Assembly (NCBI GenBank): GCA_002498605.1
Contig: DAHY01000026.1
Location: forward strand, 22,017-86,016
DNA: 64,000 bases
Source: Methanomassiliicoccaceae archaeon UBA404
Lineage (GTDB): Archaea > Thermoplasmatota > Thermoplasmata > Methanomassiliicoccales > Methanomethylophilaceae
Direction: 5' to 3'
The translations under genes were made by a program, and so were the position numbers. Shown piece after piece: positions 18,065-27,246 of this stretch; position 1 is the stretch's first letter; each line of letters begins with the position of its first letter. Under the pieces are notes generated by a model. That model searched no databases and was not told the DNA's origin. It was given only the letters and a program-made list of their open reading frames with translations.

Positions 18065-18934
18065 ATGATAAAATTGCCGGAACCCGTAGAGGATGTGGTT
18101 TTCAACTTGCTGAGGGCATCCAATACCATACTGCCGAAAGATGTCGGTTGGGCGCTTGAAGCCGCCGCGGCATGGGAATCCAATCCGACGGCATATTCCC
18201 AGCTCGGTGCGATAATGGACAATGTCCGCAAATCCGAGTTACTTTCAAGACCTATGTGTCAGGACACCGGTATTCCGATATTTTACGTCAGAGGCAGGTT
18301 CGATTCTTCCGTAGCGGAAGATATAAAAAAGGGCCTTATACGGGCAACCAAAGAGATTCCGCTGAGACCGAATACCGTGGATCCCATATCCCGTGAACCT
18401 TACGAAAATAATCTCGGGGAAGGCATGCCCATCATTCATTTCACTCCCACCGATGATAATTTCACAGAAATTACGGTTATGCCTAAAGGCGCGGGTTCCG
18501 AAAACATGACAAAACTGGTCATGCTGAATCCTTCCGAAGGCAGGGAAGGAATCGTAAAAGCCGTAACCGACGCCGTTCTTGACGCCGAAGGCAAACCCTG
18601 TCCCCCCGGGGTAATCGGAATCGGAATCGGAGGCACGGCGGACAAATCCATTCTTCTTGCCAAAGAAGCTTTGCTGATGCCGACAGGCGATGAAAATCCT
18701 GACCCCGTTCTCAATGAACTGGAAGAAGAAATTTTTATAAAACTGAATTCCAGCGGATTGGGCCCCATGGGATTGGGGGGAGCAACCACGGTTTTGGGGG
18801 TCAGAGCAAAAAAAGCCGCGTGCCATACCGCAAGTCTGCCGGTGGCCGTGAATATCGGTTGCTGGGCGACGCGGAGGGCTTCCGCCAGAATATACGACCA
18901 TGAAGTAAAGTATTCTCAGGAGGGATTCTTCTGA
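18065..18934 (+). CDS. Class I fumarate hydratase, alpha subunit
   Basis: This 289 aa protein is the N-terminal iron-sulfur catalytic half of a two-subunit class I fumarase. Cluster ligands are C in MCQDTGIPIF near residue 61, another Cys in KPCPPGVIGIG near 180, and C in KKAACHTASLPVAV near 261. It acts in the incomplete TCA branch linking malate and fumarate. The beta subunit follows immediately. The strong Shine-Dalgarno motif for that gene lies in the last codons of this one. Confidence 0.95.
   Translation: MIKLPEPVEDVVFNLLRASNTILPKDVGWALEAAAAWESNPTAYSQLGAIMDNVRKSELLSRPMCQDTGIPIFYVRGRFDSSVAEDIKKGLIRATKEIPLRPNTVDPISREPYENNLGEGMPIIHFTPTDDNFTEITVMPKGAGSENMTKLVMLNPSEGREGIVKAVTDAVLDAEGKPCPPGVIGIGIGGTADKSILLAKEALLMPTGDENPDPVLNELEEEIFIKLNSSGLGPMGLGGATTVLGVRAKKAACHTASLPVAVNIGCWATRRASARIYDHEVKYSQEGFF
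18918..18925 (+). promoter_or_regulatory. Strong Shine-Dalgarno that marks the fumarase beta start
   Basis: AGGAGGGA lies 8 bases upstream of ATT 18934-18936, which itself overlaps the alpha stop as TGATT. It is 23 bases from the next usual start codon (TTG 18949), too far to serve it. Confidence 0.6.
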
Positions 18935-19488
18935 TTCTCAATTCTCCGTTGGACGAAGCGACAGTCCGTTCTTTGACGGTGGGCGACACAGTGTATCTGA
19001 ACGGTCCGATAATCACGGGACGGGACGAAATGCACATGAGGGCTTTGAAAACAATCCGTGCCGGCGATGAAGTTCCCGAAGAAATTTACGATTCCGTGCT
19101 TTATCACTGCGGTCCGATAATGACAGAATCCGGAAATAAATGGATACCGGTGGCCGCAGGACCCACAACCAGTGCCAGAATGAACGATTTGACTCCGGAA
19201 ATGATTGAGAAATTCCATATTAGGGCGATAATAGGCAAAGGCGGAATGTCTCCCGAAGTCGCAGAGGCCATGAAAACATACGGTTGTGTCTATTTGGCCG
19301 CGGTCGGAGGCACTGCGGTATCGTTGGCCGAAGGGTTGGGCGAAAGCACAGGATCTTATTGGAATGATTTGGGCATGGCCGAAGCAATCTGGAAATTCAA
19401 CGCCAACAATTTCGGACCGCTGACCGTTGCCATAGATACCAAAGGCGGCAATCTTTACGATGAAGTGCGCAAGAAGATTAAACGCTGA
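18934..19488 (+). CDS. Class I fumarate hydratase, beta subunit (probable ATT start)
   Basis: The C-terminal half of class I fumarase, about 184 aa, with LxxGDxVYLNGPIITGRDEMH at the N-terminus and a KGGMS motif near residue 104. Relatives begin with a short LxTPL segment, here LNSPL, which is lost if translation starts at TTG 18949. ATT at 18934 has a perfectly placed AGGAGGGA and a TGATT overlap with the alpha stop, so I take ATT as the start. A base error that hides TGATG is the alternative. It abuts the convergent surface-protein gene with no gap. Confidence 0.88.
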   Translation: MLNSPLDEATVRSLTVGDTVYLNGPIITGRDEMHMRALKTIRAGDEVPEEIYDSVLYHCGPIMTESGNKWIPVAAGPTTSARMNDLTPEMIEKFHIRAIIGKGGMSPEVAEAMKTYGCVYLAAVGGTAVSLAEGLGESTGSYWNDLGMAEAIWKFNANNFGPLTVAIDTKGGNLYDEVRKKIKR

Positions 19489-20340
19489 TTATTCCTTTTC
19501 TTCCTCGTCGGGACTGTCGTCTATGATTCTGATATTGCCGGGATGAGTCCTGGTCCAGGCCATGTAAATCAACACAAACATAATCAGGAATAATGCCGCA
19601 ACTCCTCCCATCAGTGCAAACAGATGAGGAAGATCGTATCCCCAGTACGTTGTCTCCGGGGCGAGTGTGAGTTGAACGTTCAGCTGTACTTCCGCCTTAT
19701 CTCCGAGTTTAATGTCGTCATCGGCTGTTTCCCAATCGATGAAGCCCCCTTTTTCAATGGAAATCTTATATGTTCCGGACTCCAAGTTAAGTTTACAGAT
19801 TCCGTTCTTGTCCGTGGTTCCCAATATAATCGTATCTTTTTCGATGTTCTTTACGGTTATTTTGGCGCCGTTGATACCGACGTTAAGATATTCAACGGAA
19901 ATGTCCACGGCGATTGAAGGCGTCGAAATGAATCCGTCCGTATACTTATCGATGTCTCCTAAATCGATTTTATAACTGCCCGGGCTGCCGGTTATACTTT
20001 TTGGATGGCATACCTCGGATTGTCTTATCTGTTCGGGGGTTCTGAATTCTATTATGACCTAACTGTCGGGAATATCATCTTTATCGGCAGATACGGGTAA
20101 ACTGACTGTAAATTCGCCCTTAAAATTGGTTACGGTTCCGTACCACACGTCCTTGGATTCATCGCTGATATTCCAATTCAAGAGAACTTCTGTGTTTCTG
20201 ACGGGACTGTTTTCAAAATAAACAGTGCCGGTGAATACAGTGGAGTCGGGAGCGGCATCCGCTTCGTCAACGGTACACGCTAATCCCATGGGTATCAGAA
20301 AAATTGCCACCATCAGTAATACGGCCGCGCGCCCTCTCAT
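19489..20340 (-). CDS. Membrane-anchored surface protein with one in-frame TAG
   Basis: Reading from ATG at 20338-20340 gives a signal peptide (hydrophobic stretch within residues 5-22, then ACTVDEADA), then beta-rich Ig/carboxypeptidase-regulatory-like repeats (GTVYFENSPVRNTEVLLNW; later GAKITVKNIEKDTIILGTTDKNG). A single TAG at 20059-20061 (codon 94) interrupts the frame. With it read as an amino acid the frame stays open for 283 codons to TAA at 19489-19491, ending in a transmembrane helix (about residues 239-262) and an acidic tail. Neither half is complete alone: the first lacks an anchor and the second lacks a signal peptide. Pyrrolysine insertion, readthrough or an amber-mutated pseudogene are possible. 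The function is unknown. Confidence 0.65.
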
Positions 20341-20545
20341 ACAAACGCAATCTACCGCCGCAGTTATAATCCTTCTTTTATCCTATCGTAAATTTCCGAT
20401 ATGAAATCAAAAGATTTTATGTAACGCATTTAAGGAGTCGTATCAATTAATTCGATTATACGGATAATAACATCGTTTCAAACCTCAAATTGAATGATGA
20501 ATACTAAATACCTGTAATACTAGTGGTTAAGGATAGTGCATCCGA

Positions 20546-23500
20546 ATGATAGAGCGGTCTGACAAGGAGTATACAAAGGAAGAAGTTCTGAGCGTAATGG
20601 AACCTCTTATTTCAACATGGTTCACGGAACGGTTCGATGCCCTCACAGAACCGCAGGCCAAGGCCATACCGTTGATTCATGACAGAAAAAACGTTCTTGT
20701 GTCATCCCCCACCGGATCCGGAAAGACACTTACCGCATTTACCAGTATAATCAACGAATTGACCAAGTATGCCTCGGAAGGCAAATTGGAAGAGAGAATT
20801 TATTGTGTTTACATCTCGCCGCTGAAGGCTTTGGCCAATGACGTAAACAGGAATCTCAACGAACCTCTTATGCAGATGGAAGAAGTCGCCGAAAGAAACG
20901 GAATGCCGTCGCCCGGAATACGGGTTGCGGTGCGTTCCGGCGACACGCCTCAAAGCGAAAGGCAGAAAATGGCAAGACGCCCGCCTCACATCCTTATCAC
21001 AACCCCGGAGTCACTGGCACTCATAATGTCTTCTCCGAAATTCAAAGAGAAGTTCAAACAGGTGGAATGGGTCATACTTGATGAAATTCACGACATATGC
21101 GATTCAAAAAGAGGGGCCTTCCTGTCGCTTACGCTGGAACGTCTGAAAGATTGGTGCGATGTCGATTTTACCAGAATCGGATTATCCGCGACGCTGGCCC
21201 CCATGGAGGCCATTGCCGGATATCTTGTGGGAAACAACCCGGACGGATCGGTACGCGACGTAACCATAGTGGAATCCGATTCGAAAAAACAATTGGATTT
21301 GAAAGTTATCTGTCCCGCCACCGATATGACAACGCTTTCTTCGGACATGGTCAACTCCATGATGTACGACCAGCTGAAGGAAATGATTGACGAGCACGAA
21401 ACAACGCTGGTATTCACAAACACACGTTCCGGTGCCGAAAGCGTTGTTTACAAACTGAAAGAACGGGGATTGGAAAACATAGAGGTTCACCACAGTTCCC
21501 TCGGACGGGAAATAAGACTGGATGTGGAAGAACGGCTTAAAAAAGGAGAAATCAAATGCGTGGTTTCCTCCACCTCTCTGGAACTGGGCATAGATATCGG
21601 TTCGGTCGATCTGGTCTGTCAGATAGGTTCGCCAAAATCCGTGGCCAAAGGATTGCAGAGAATAGGCCGGAGCGGTCACAGCTTCGGACAGGTCGCAAAA
21701 GGGCGTTTGCTGGTTTTCGATCCCGACGATTTGGTCGAATGCGCGGTTATGTGCCGTGCCGCCCACAGAGGGGACATAGACAGAGTCGGTATACCGGAAA
21801 ACAGTCTCGATGTGCTGTCCCAGACAATCGTCGGCATGAGTCTGGATAACAGATGGGATGCCGACGCGGCGTATGAATTGGTCAAAGGATCTTACTGTTA
21901 CAGAAATCTTCCCAAAGAAGAATTCATGGGCGTAATCAAATATTTGGGAAGCAGGGACGAATTCGAAGGCGTTTATTCAAGAATCTGGTATGACGAAGAA
22001 GAAAATCAGTTCGGCAGGAAGAAAGGAGCCAGAATGATTTATTACATGAATCTTGGAACCATACCCGAAGAAGCGAACTACAGAGTGATAACCGGTCACG
22101 GCACCATGGCCGGAGAGCTTTCCGAAAAGTTTGTAGAACGTCTGTCGCCGAGAGACGTATTCGTTCTGGGCGGACGGTCGTACGAATTCGTCCGGTCGAA
22201 AGGGATGACCGCCCATGTAAAAGAGGCGACCGGAAGAAAACCCACGGTTCCTTCCTGGGCCGGAGAGATGTTACCCAGATCTTTCGATTTGTCTATGGAT
22301 ATCGCAACATTCAGAAAAGAAATGTCCGAAAATATCAACAAAAACACAAGAGAGCTTCTTGATGACATGATTGAGGATCTGGATATTGACGAAGGCTCCG
22401 CCAGAAGCATAGTGTCCTATTTCAGAGAACAGATTTCCGTAACGGGATTCATTCCCGATTCCGATAAACTGGCTATAGAGGAATACATCGATCCCGCCGG
22501 CAATCAGAGACTCGTGTTCCATTATCCTTTCGGAAGAAGAGTAAACGATGCGCTGTCCAGAGGTTACGCGTACAGACTCACGAACTTACTGGGAACAAAC
22601 GTTTCGGTCACGGTTTCGGACGACAATTTCATGATAGGCACCTCCCGCAAAGTCGACATGTCCAAAATAAAGGGGATGCTGAAATCGAAAGATCTGGAAC
22701 AGATTCTCAGGAAAGCCATCAAAGATTCGGAAATATTCAAACTCAGGTTCAGGCACACGGCTTCCCGCAGTTTCATGATACTGAGAAATTACATGGGGCG
22801 TCCGATTTCGGTAAACAGACAGCAAATCCGATCGTCCTATCTTCTCGAAGAATTGGGCAACATGGAAAACATGCCCGTAATCGAAGAAACTTACAGAGAG
22901 ATTATGGAGGACGACATGGACATACGCAATGCCGAATACGTCCTCAGTCTGATCGAAGAGGGAAAGATGGGGGTTGAGATTATACCCTGTACCGGCACGC
23001 CGTCTCCGTTTGCCCACAGCGCAATCATTTCGTCTTTCTCCGACATAGTTCTCATGGAAGACAGATCCGCTCTGCTGAGAGAACTTCACCGCAAAGTCCT
23101 GTACCGTGCTTTGGGGGACTCCGTCAAAGATTTCGAATTTGAGGAAGACCAGGTCATCCCGTATTTCAGAGAAAAAATCGGACGGGTGCAATCAAAAGAA
23201 GACATTGTGCCGATGTTACTGAGAACGGGTCCTTTACAGGCTCTGAGGGAAAGAGGCAGGAACATTTACGCTTATTCTGACGAAGAAAGGAAAACCGTGG
23301 ATGTGTGGATAAAGGACCTCTTCGAAGAAGGAAAGATAGGCTCGGTTTTCATGGACGACCCCTACATAATGGCTTCGGAAGAAGTGAGATACTATGCGGC
23401 GGCCACGGTCAAAGACCGGGAAATGAACGAAATCGATGAGAAAGTGCTCGATCAGACAAAAATCAACACTCCGATCAAAGACATAGCCAATGAACTGGAA

Positions 23501-25924
23501 CTCAGCGAAGACATGGTTTACCGTTCAATGAGGAAAATGGAATCCATGTACAAAGTAGCCAGAACCGCCGTTGCCGGCAAAGGCAGGTGGCTGTATTCCG
23601 TCGCCGATATACCGGAAACGGACAAAAATATCGCAATAGACAGGATAATTCTGCGTCATTTGGAATGTTTTGCCCCGACCACAATACAGGAGGTCGCGTT
23701 TGCCCTGTCATTGACGGAAGAGGAAACAAGAGCCTCGCTGGAATCCCTGGTAGGTTCGGGCGACGTTGCAAAAGGAAGATTCCTGATAGCCGAAGACGAT
23801 CAGTACATGCTCAAAGACGACCGGATGAGACTCCGTGCCGGCAAAGAGAACGTCTACAGTTACGAAACCGTGGAAGATTACCGTGCAACCAAAGGACGCA
23901 ATTTCTCTTCCATCGAAGAATTCTTTGAATTTTACGGTTCGGCCGGAAGCCCCATCGACGTATACAGCAGAGTCGGGAATTTCGACATAAAGAAGTGGGA
24001 GGAGATGCGCACCGACGGACGTTTGCTGTTGGGCAGATTCATGAGGGGCCGGGTCAGATTCGCTCTGGCCGAAGACGCTGCCCGTCTTGCGGCTTTAAGA
24101 TTTGACGAAACCGAACCCGGCGACGATGATGTTCTGAAAACCATAGAACACATGGGCACCGCAACCATGCGGCAGCTCGTGAATACTCTCAAAGGGGACA
24201 AAGACGCCATAAAATTCTCTCTGTACAGATTGGACCGTTCCCTTAAAATTGTCAGAGCCTTCAGCGACAGAGAAAACTGGGTTTCCGAAAACATATATGA
24301 AGTTTACCGCCCGGAAGACCCCGGAACCGATCCGCTTAAAACACTTGCCGAAAAAACCGTAAGGGCCTACGGCCCGGTTCCGATACAGGCTTTAAGATTT
24401 ATGCTGGGTATTGCGCCCGAAGACGCGAAGAGGCTGATGGAAGAAATCGAAGCCGCGGAGATAACCGTGGGAGATTCCCAAACCCCCATGTACATTTTCG
24501 AAGACGAAATTCCCGAACTGGAAAAGATACAGGAGCACGAAGCCGAAATACGTCTCTGCACCCCGTGGGACCCCGATATATCTTCGAAATGGGCGGAACT
24601 GTCCGCACGTTACGGAGACAGATGGATGTACCCCCTGATCAGAGGTTCCGTGCTTATGGGAGCATTGGAAATGTGGGAAATGTCCGGTTGCATAGAAATC
24701 AGAGCTTTCGATCTCAACTCGCCGGATCTTTTCCCCGCCGCCCTGAAAGCCATCGACGATGTGATGGGATATTACAGAATGAAGGATACAGATATCGTAC
24801 GCATCAGGGAAGTCATGGAAAAGGACGCTTCCGATCTTCCGCCGGAATTCGTATCCGTCCTGAAAGACGCCGGTTATGTTTTTGTCAACGGATTCTATGC
24901 AAAAGGGGATTTCGTCGAATACGAAATGACCGACGAGGAATATCTCAGTTACATATTCGAAAAACAAAAAGTCGGAGGCAACGACAAGTATCCGACCGTG
25001 ATGAATGCCGTGGAAGCCAGAGGATACATCCGGGGGGATCAGGAAATATTCTCCAGAGTCTTGGATAAAACAACGGCAAAAAAGCAGGAAGAACGGGGTT
25101 ATCTGGTGAAAGCAAAACTTTTCCCTTCTTACGTGGGATACACAACAAGGGAATTCGCGCAGCTGTACAGAGCCGCAAAAGACGAACCCCTTACGGACGA
25201 AGAAAAACTGATTCTTTCTTTGATCAGAGATCATTCCCCGATTTCCAAGAAAGAAATCATGTCCTCCTCGCCATATTCCGAACCTGTGACGAACGAAGTC
25301 ATAACTTCGCTGTCGAACCGCACGGCGGTCTGTCAGGATCAGGATTCCTATTACGTTGAGGTGCCGATGCCCCGCATATCCAAAGAGGATGCGCTGAAAG
25401 AAATTTTCAGATACCATTTCCGCGATTTCGGAATATCCTCGGCAGAAGACCTTTCCAGGTATATGCCGACAAGAATGTCGGAAATACGTTCGGTGCTTGC
25501 GGATTTGGAAGCCGAAGGATTCCTCAAAAAAGGATTCTTCGTCAAAGACAACCCTACTGTGATGTGGATATTGGCCGAAGACGTCGGAAAGAAGCAGAGA
25601 CTTCACGGAAACACCTTCATATTGAACTCGCAGGACAACCTTCACGTGTTCATCAGACCGCTGATAAAAACCGAATCGGGACAGAGCGGGCCGGTGATAA
25701 TCAAAGGAACCGAAGTAATCGGATCTTTCAAAGGCAGACTTACTTACGCCAGCTCCAAAATTGACGATTTCGAAGGTTCGAACCGCGCCTATACTTATTT
25801 GAACACGATTGCAAGATCCTTGGGTGTGGCCATAGGCAAAGAGGCGGGTGCCGAGCCCGAAGAGGATTGGGACGCCGTCGAGTTCTATCTCAAGTCGAAC
25901 CCCGGAGCTTTAACACGTAAGTGA
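20546..25924 (+). CDS. lhr: Giant Lhr-family ATP-dependent helicase
   Basis: The 1792 aa protein has a Lhr core in residues 1 to about 870: Walker A SSPTGSGKT at 53-61, DEIHD near 177, SAT motif GLSATLAP near 215, LELGIDIGSVDLV near 348 and IGRSGHSFG near 374, then the winged helix and beta-bundle domains. A long C-terminal region (about 870-1792) looks like repeated winged helices of the AlkZ-like type found in full-length bacterial Lhr. Lhr unwinds DNA/DNA and DNA/RNA 3'-5' and acts in repair. The usual archaeal Lhr is 850-950 aa, so this is about double and even longer than typical bacterial ones. Confidence 0.9.
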   Translation: MIERSDKEYTKEEVLSVMEPLISTWFTERFDALTEPQAKAIPLIHDRKNVLVSSPTGSGKTLTAFTSIINELTKYASEGKLEERIYCVYISPLKALANDVNRNLNEPLMQMEEVAERNGMPSPGIRVAVRSGDTPQSERQKMARRPPHILITTPESLALIMSSPKFKEKFKQVEWVILDEIHDICDSKRGAFLSLTLERLKDWCDVDFTRIGLSATLAPMEAIAGYLVGNNPDGSVRDVTIVESDSKKQLDLKVICPATDMTTLSSDMVNSMMYDQLKEMIDEHETTLVFTNTRSGAESVVYKLKERGLENIEVHHSSLGREIRLDVEERLKKGEIKCVVSSTSLELGIDIGSVDLVCQIGSPKSVAKGLQRIGRSGHSFGQVAKGRLLVFDPDDLVECAVMCRAAHRGDIDRVGIPENSLDVLSQTIVGMSLDNRWDADAAYELVKGSYCYRNLPKEEFMGVIKYLGSRDEFEGVYSRIWYDEEENQFGRKKGARMIYYMNLGTIPEEANYRVITGHGTMAGELSEKFVERLSPRDVFVLGGRSYEFVRSKGMTAHVKEATGRKPTVPSWAGEMLPRSFDLSMDIATFRKEMSENINKNTRELLDDMIEDLDIDEGSARSIVSYFREQISVTGFIPDSDKLAIEEYIDPAGNQRLVFHYPFGRRVNDALSRGYAYRLTNLLGTNVSVTVSDDNFMIGTSRKVDMSKIKGMLKSKDLEQILRKAIKDSEIFKLRFRHTASRSFMILRNYMGRPISVNRQQIRSSYLLEELGNMENMPVIEETYREIMEDDMDIRNAEYVLSLIEEGKMGVEIIPCTGTPSPFAHSAIISSFSDIVLMEDRSALLRELHRKVLYRALGDSVKDFEFEEDQVIPYFREKIGRVQSKEDIVPMLLRTGPLQALRERGRNIYAYSDEERKTVDVWIKDLFEEGKIGSVFMDDPYIMASEEVRYYAAATVKDREMNEIDEKVLDQTKINTPIKDIANELELSEDMVYRSMRKMESMYKVARTAVAGKGRWLYSVADIPETDKNIAIDRIILRHLECFAPTTIQEVAFALSLTEEETRASLESLVGSGDVAKGRFLIAEDDQYMLKDDRMRLRAGKENVYSYETVEDYRATKGRNFSSIEEFFEFYGSAGSPIDVYSRVGNFDIKKWEEMRTDGRLLLGRFMRGRVRFALAEDAARLAALRFDETEPGDDDVLKTIEHMGTATMRQLVNTLKGDKDAIKFSLYRLDRSLKIVRAFSDRENWVSENIYEVYRPEDPGTDPLKTLAEKTVRAYGPVPIQALRFMLGIAPEDAKRLMEEIEAAEITVGDSQTPMYIFEDEIPELEKIQEHEAEIRLCTPWDPDISSKWAELSARYGDRWMYPLIRGSVLMGALEMWEMSGCIEIRAFDLNSPDLFPAALKAIDDVMGYYRMKDTDIVRIREVMEKDASDLPPEFVSVLKDAGYVFVNGFYAKGDFVEYEMTDEEYLSYIFEKQKVGGNDKYPTVMNAVEARGYIRGDQEIFSRVLDKTTAKKQEERGYLVKAKLFPSYVGYTTREFAQLYRAAKDEPLTDEEKLILSLIRDHSPISKKEIMSSSPYSEPVTNEVITSLSNRTAVCQDQDSYYVEVPMPRISKEDALKEIFRYHFRDFGISSAEDLSRYMPTRMSEIRSVLADLEAEGFLKKGFFVKDNPTVMWILAEDVGKKQRLHGNTFILNSQDNLHVFIRPLIKTESGQSGPVIIKGTEVIGSFKGRLTYASSKIDDFEGSNRAYTYLNTIARSLGVAIGKEAGAEPEEDWDAVEFYLKSNPGALTRK

Positions 25925-25954
25925 TTTATACGGATTGAACTATCGTTAACAATT

Positions 25955-26356
25955 ATGAAAGTCCCATGTGAAATAGTGGTTTGGTACGTTCTTCCTGCGA
26001 TACGCAGAGAGCTGGCCAGGGAACTGGTCAAAACCTACGGAATGAAGCAAGCCGATGTGGCCAGAAAATTCGAAGTCACCGACGCCGCAATTTCACAGTA
26101 CCTCAAAAAGAAGAGAGGGGAAAACGAGATAATTCAAAACAGCGAGTATTACGATCTTTTTGTTTCCGAAATCAAAGTCTCATCGGAACAGCTGGCACTT
26201 CACGACGGGGATTTTGCCACCGAAGTCTGCAGGTTATGCTGCGTGGTCAAGAACTGCGGTATGCTGGCCGAAATATACGAAAAGAACACGGGATACAAGC
26301 CGCCGAGATGCGCACTTCCCGATGAAGCGGTTCAAACCAGAATGACGCTTGAATGA
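25955..26356 (+). CDS. HTH regulator with C-terminal cysteine cluster (COG2522 type)
   Basis: A 133 aa protein with a helix-turn-helix near residues 28-52 (MKQADVARKFEVTDAAISQYL) and a C-terminal cysteine group C92, C95, C96, C101 and C119 that could hold an iron-sulfur cluster or zinc, as in the archaeal COG2522 regulators. Redox or metal sensing is inferred. It begins 30 bp after lhr on the same strand and its end overlaps the convergent ogg gene by 25 bp. Confidence 0.75.
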   Translation: MKVPCEIVVWYVLPAIRRELARELVKTYGMKQADVARKFEVTDAAISQYLKKKRGENEIIQNSEYYDLFVSEIKVSSEQLALHDGDFATEVCRLCCVVKNCGMLAEIYEKNTGYKPPRCALPDEAVQTRMTLE

Positions 26357-27129
26357 TACAGAAGTTCCTGAGCGTATCCCGCGTACGCTCCGAACATTCC
26401 GCGCCCCGCTTCGGAAATCTTTGCATAGCTTCCTTTGACGCCGTAAACGGTTTCCATGATTTTTGAAATCCTTACGTCCACCGGAAAAGCGTCGAGATGG
26501 CCGTATGCGAACAATGCTACGCAATCCGCGACTTTGGGGCCGACACCCGGAATCGTTTTCAGAGTCGTCACACATTCTTCGTAATCGGATTTTTTCAAAG
26601 CTTCAGGATTAAAATCACCGTCATCCACCATTTCCGCAAACCCGAGAAGCCGCTCTGCACGGTATCCCAATTTGCAATCGGCCACGCAATCGGATTTATC
26701 CAATATCTGTTTCGGTTCCGGGAACGAATGCATACCGCCCAAATCCGTGCCGAAGGTGTTGCAGACGGTTTCCACCATTTTTGCTATTCTTTTTACGTTT
26801 GCGTTTGTGGCAAGAATGTAAGTCGCGGTGCATTCCCACGGATCCTGTCTCAATACTCTCAGACCGGGACACTTTTCGGCAAGTTTTGCAACAAAATCAT
26901 CTTTTTGGGAAATTTCTTCTACAATCGAAGAAAGATCGTCTTCATGCCGGAAATAGTCAAGAATCATATTTTTCTCGCAACCGCTGCATCTGAATCCGTT
27001 CCCGGTCTGTGTCAGCTCAATGACATTGTTGCCGACGACACCCGTCCAAATATCATTCTTTTTCGTCCATCTGTGAGCCTGTCCGCATCCCAGGGTGGGA
27101 TCGAGAGACACATCCATTTCTATTTCCAC
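26332..27129 (-). CDS. ogg: 8-oxoguanine DNA glycosylase (OGG1 type)
   Basis: The 265 aa protein has an OGG N-terminal domain (LDPTLGCGQAHRW near residues 9-21) and the helix-hairpin-helix with catalytic Lys in IPGVGPKVADC (K199) and catalytic Asp in AFPVDVRI (D218). It removes 8-oxoguanine and cleaves the abasic site. An ATG at M5 is a possible alternative start. It is divergent from an endonuclease IV gene about 120 bp away, making a base-excision repair pair. Confidence 0.9.
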   Translation of the reverse strand: MEIEMDVSLDPTLGCGQAHRWTKKNDIWTGVVGNNVIELTQTGNGFRCSGCEKNMILDYFRHEDDLSSIVEEISQKDDFVAKLAEKCPGLRVLRQDPWECTATYILATNANVKRIAKMVETVCNTFGTDLGGMHSFPEPKQILDKSDCVADCKLGYRAERLLGFAEMVDDGDFNPEALKKSDYEECVTTLKTIPGVGPKVADCVALFAYGHLDAFPVDVRISKIMETVYGVKGSYAKISEAGRGMFGAYAGYAQELLYHSSVILV

Positions 27130-27246
27130 GATTCTCGGATGCTTTACGTATAAAAAGGGTTTTCGTCATACTTTCAGATTATGACCCAGTATCGTAAATG
27201 AACTATTCGGGCAATACTGAAATACCAATACAGCCGTCACCGGTCC

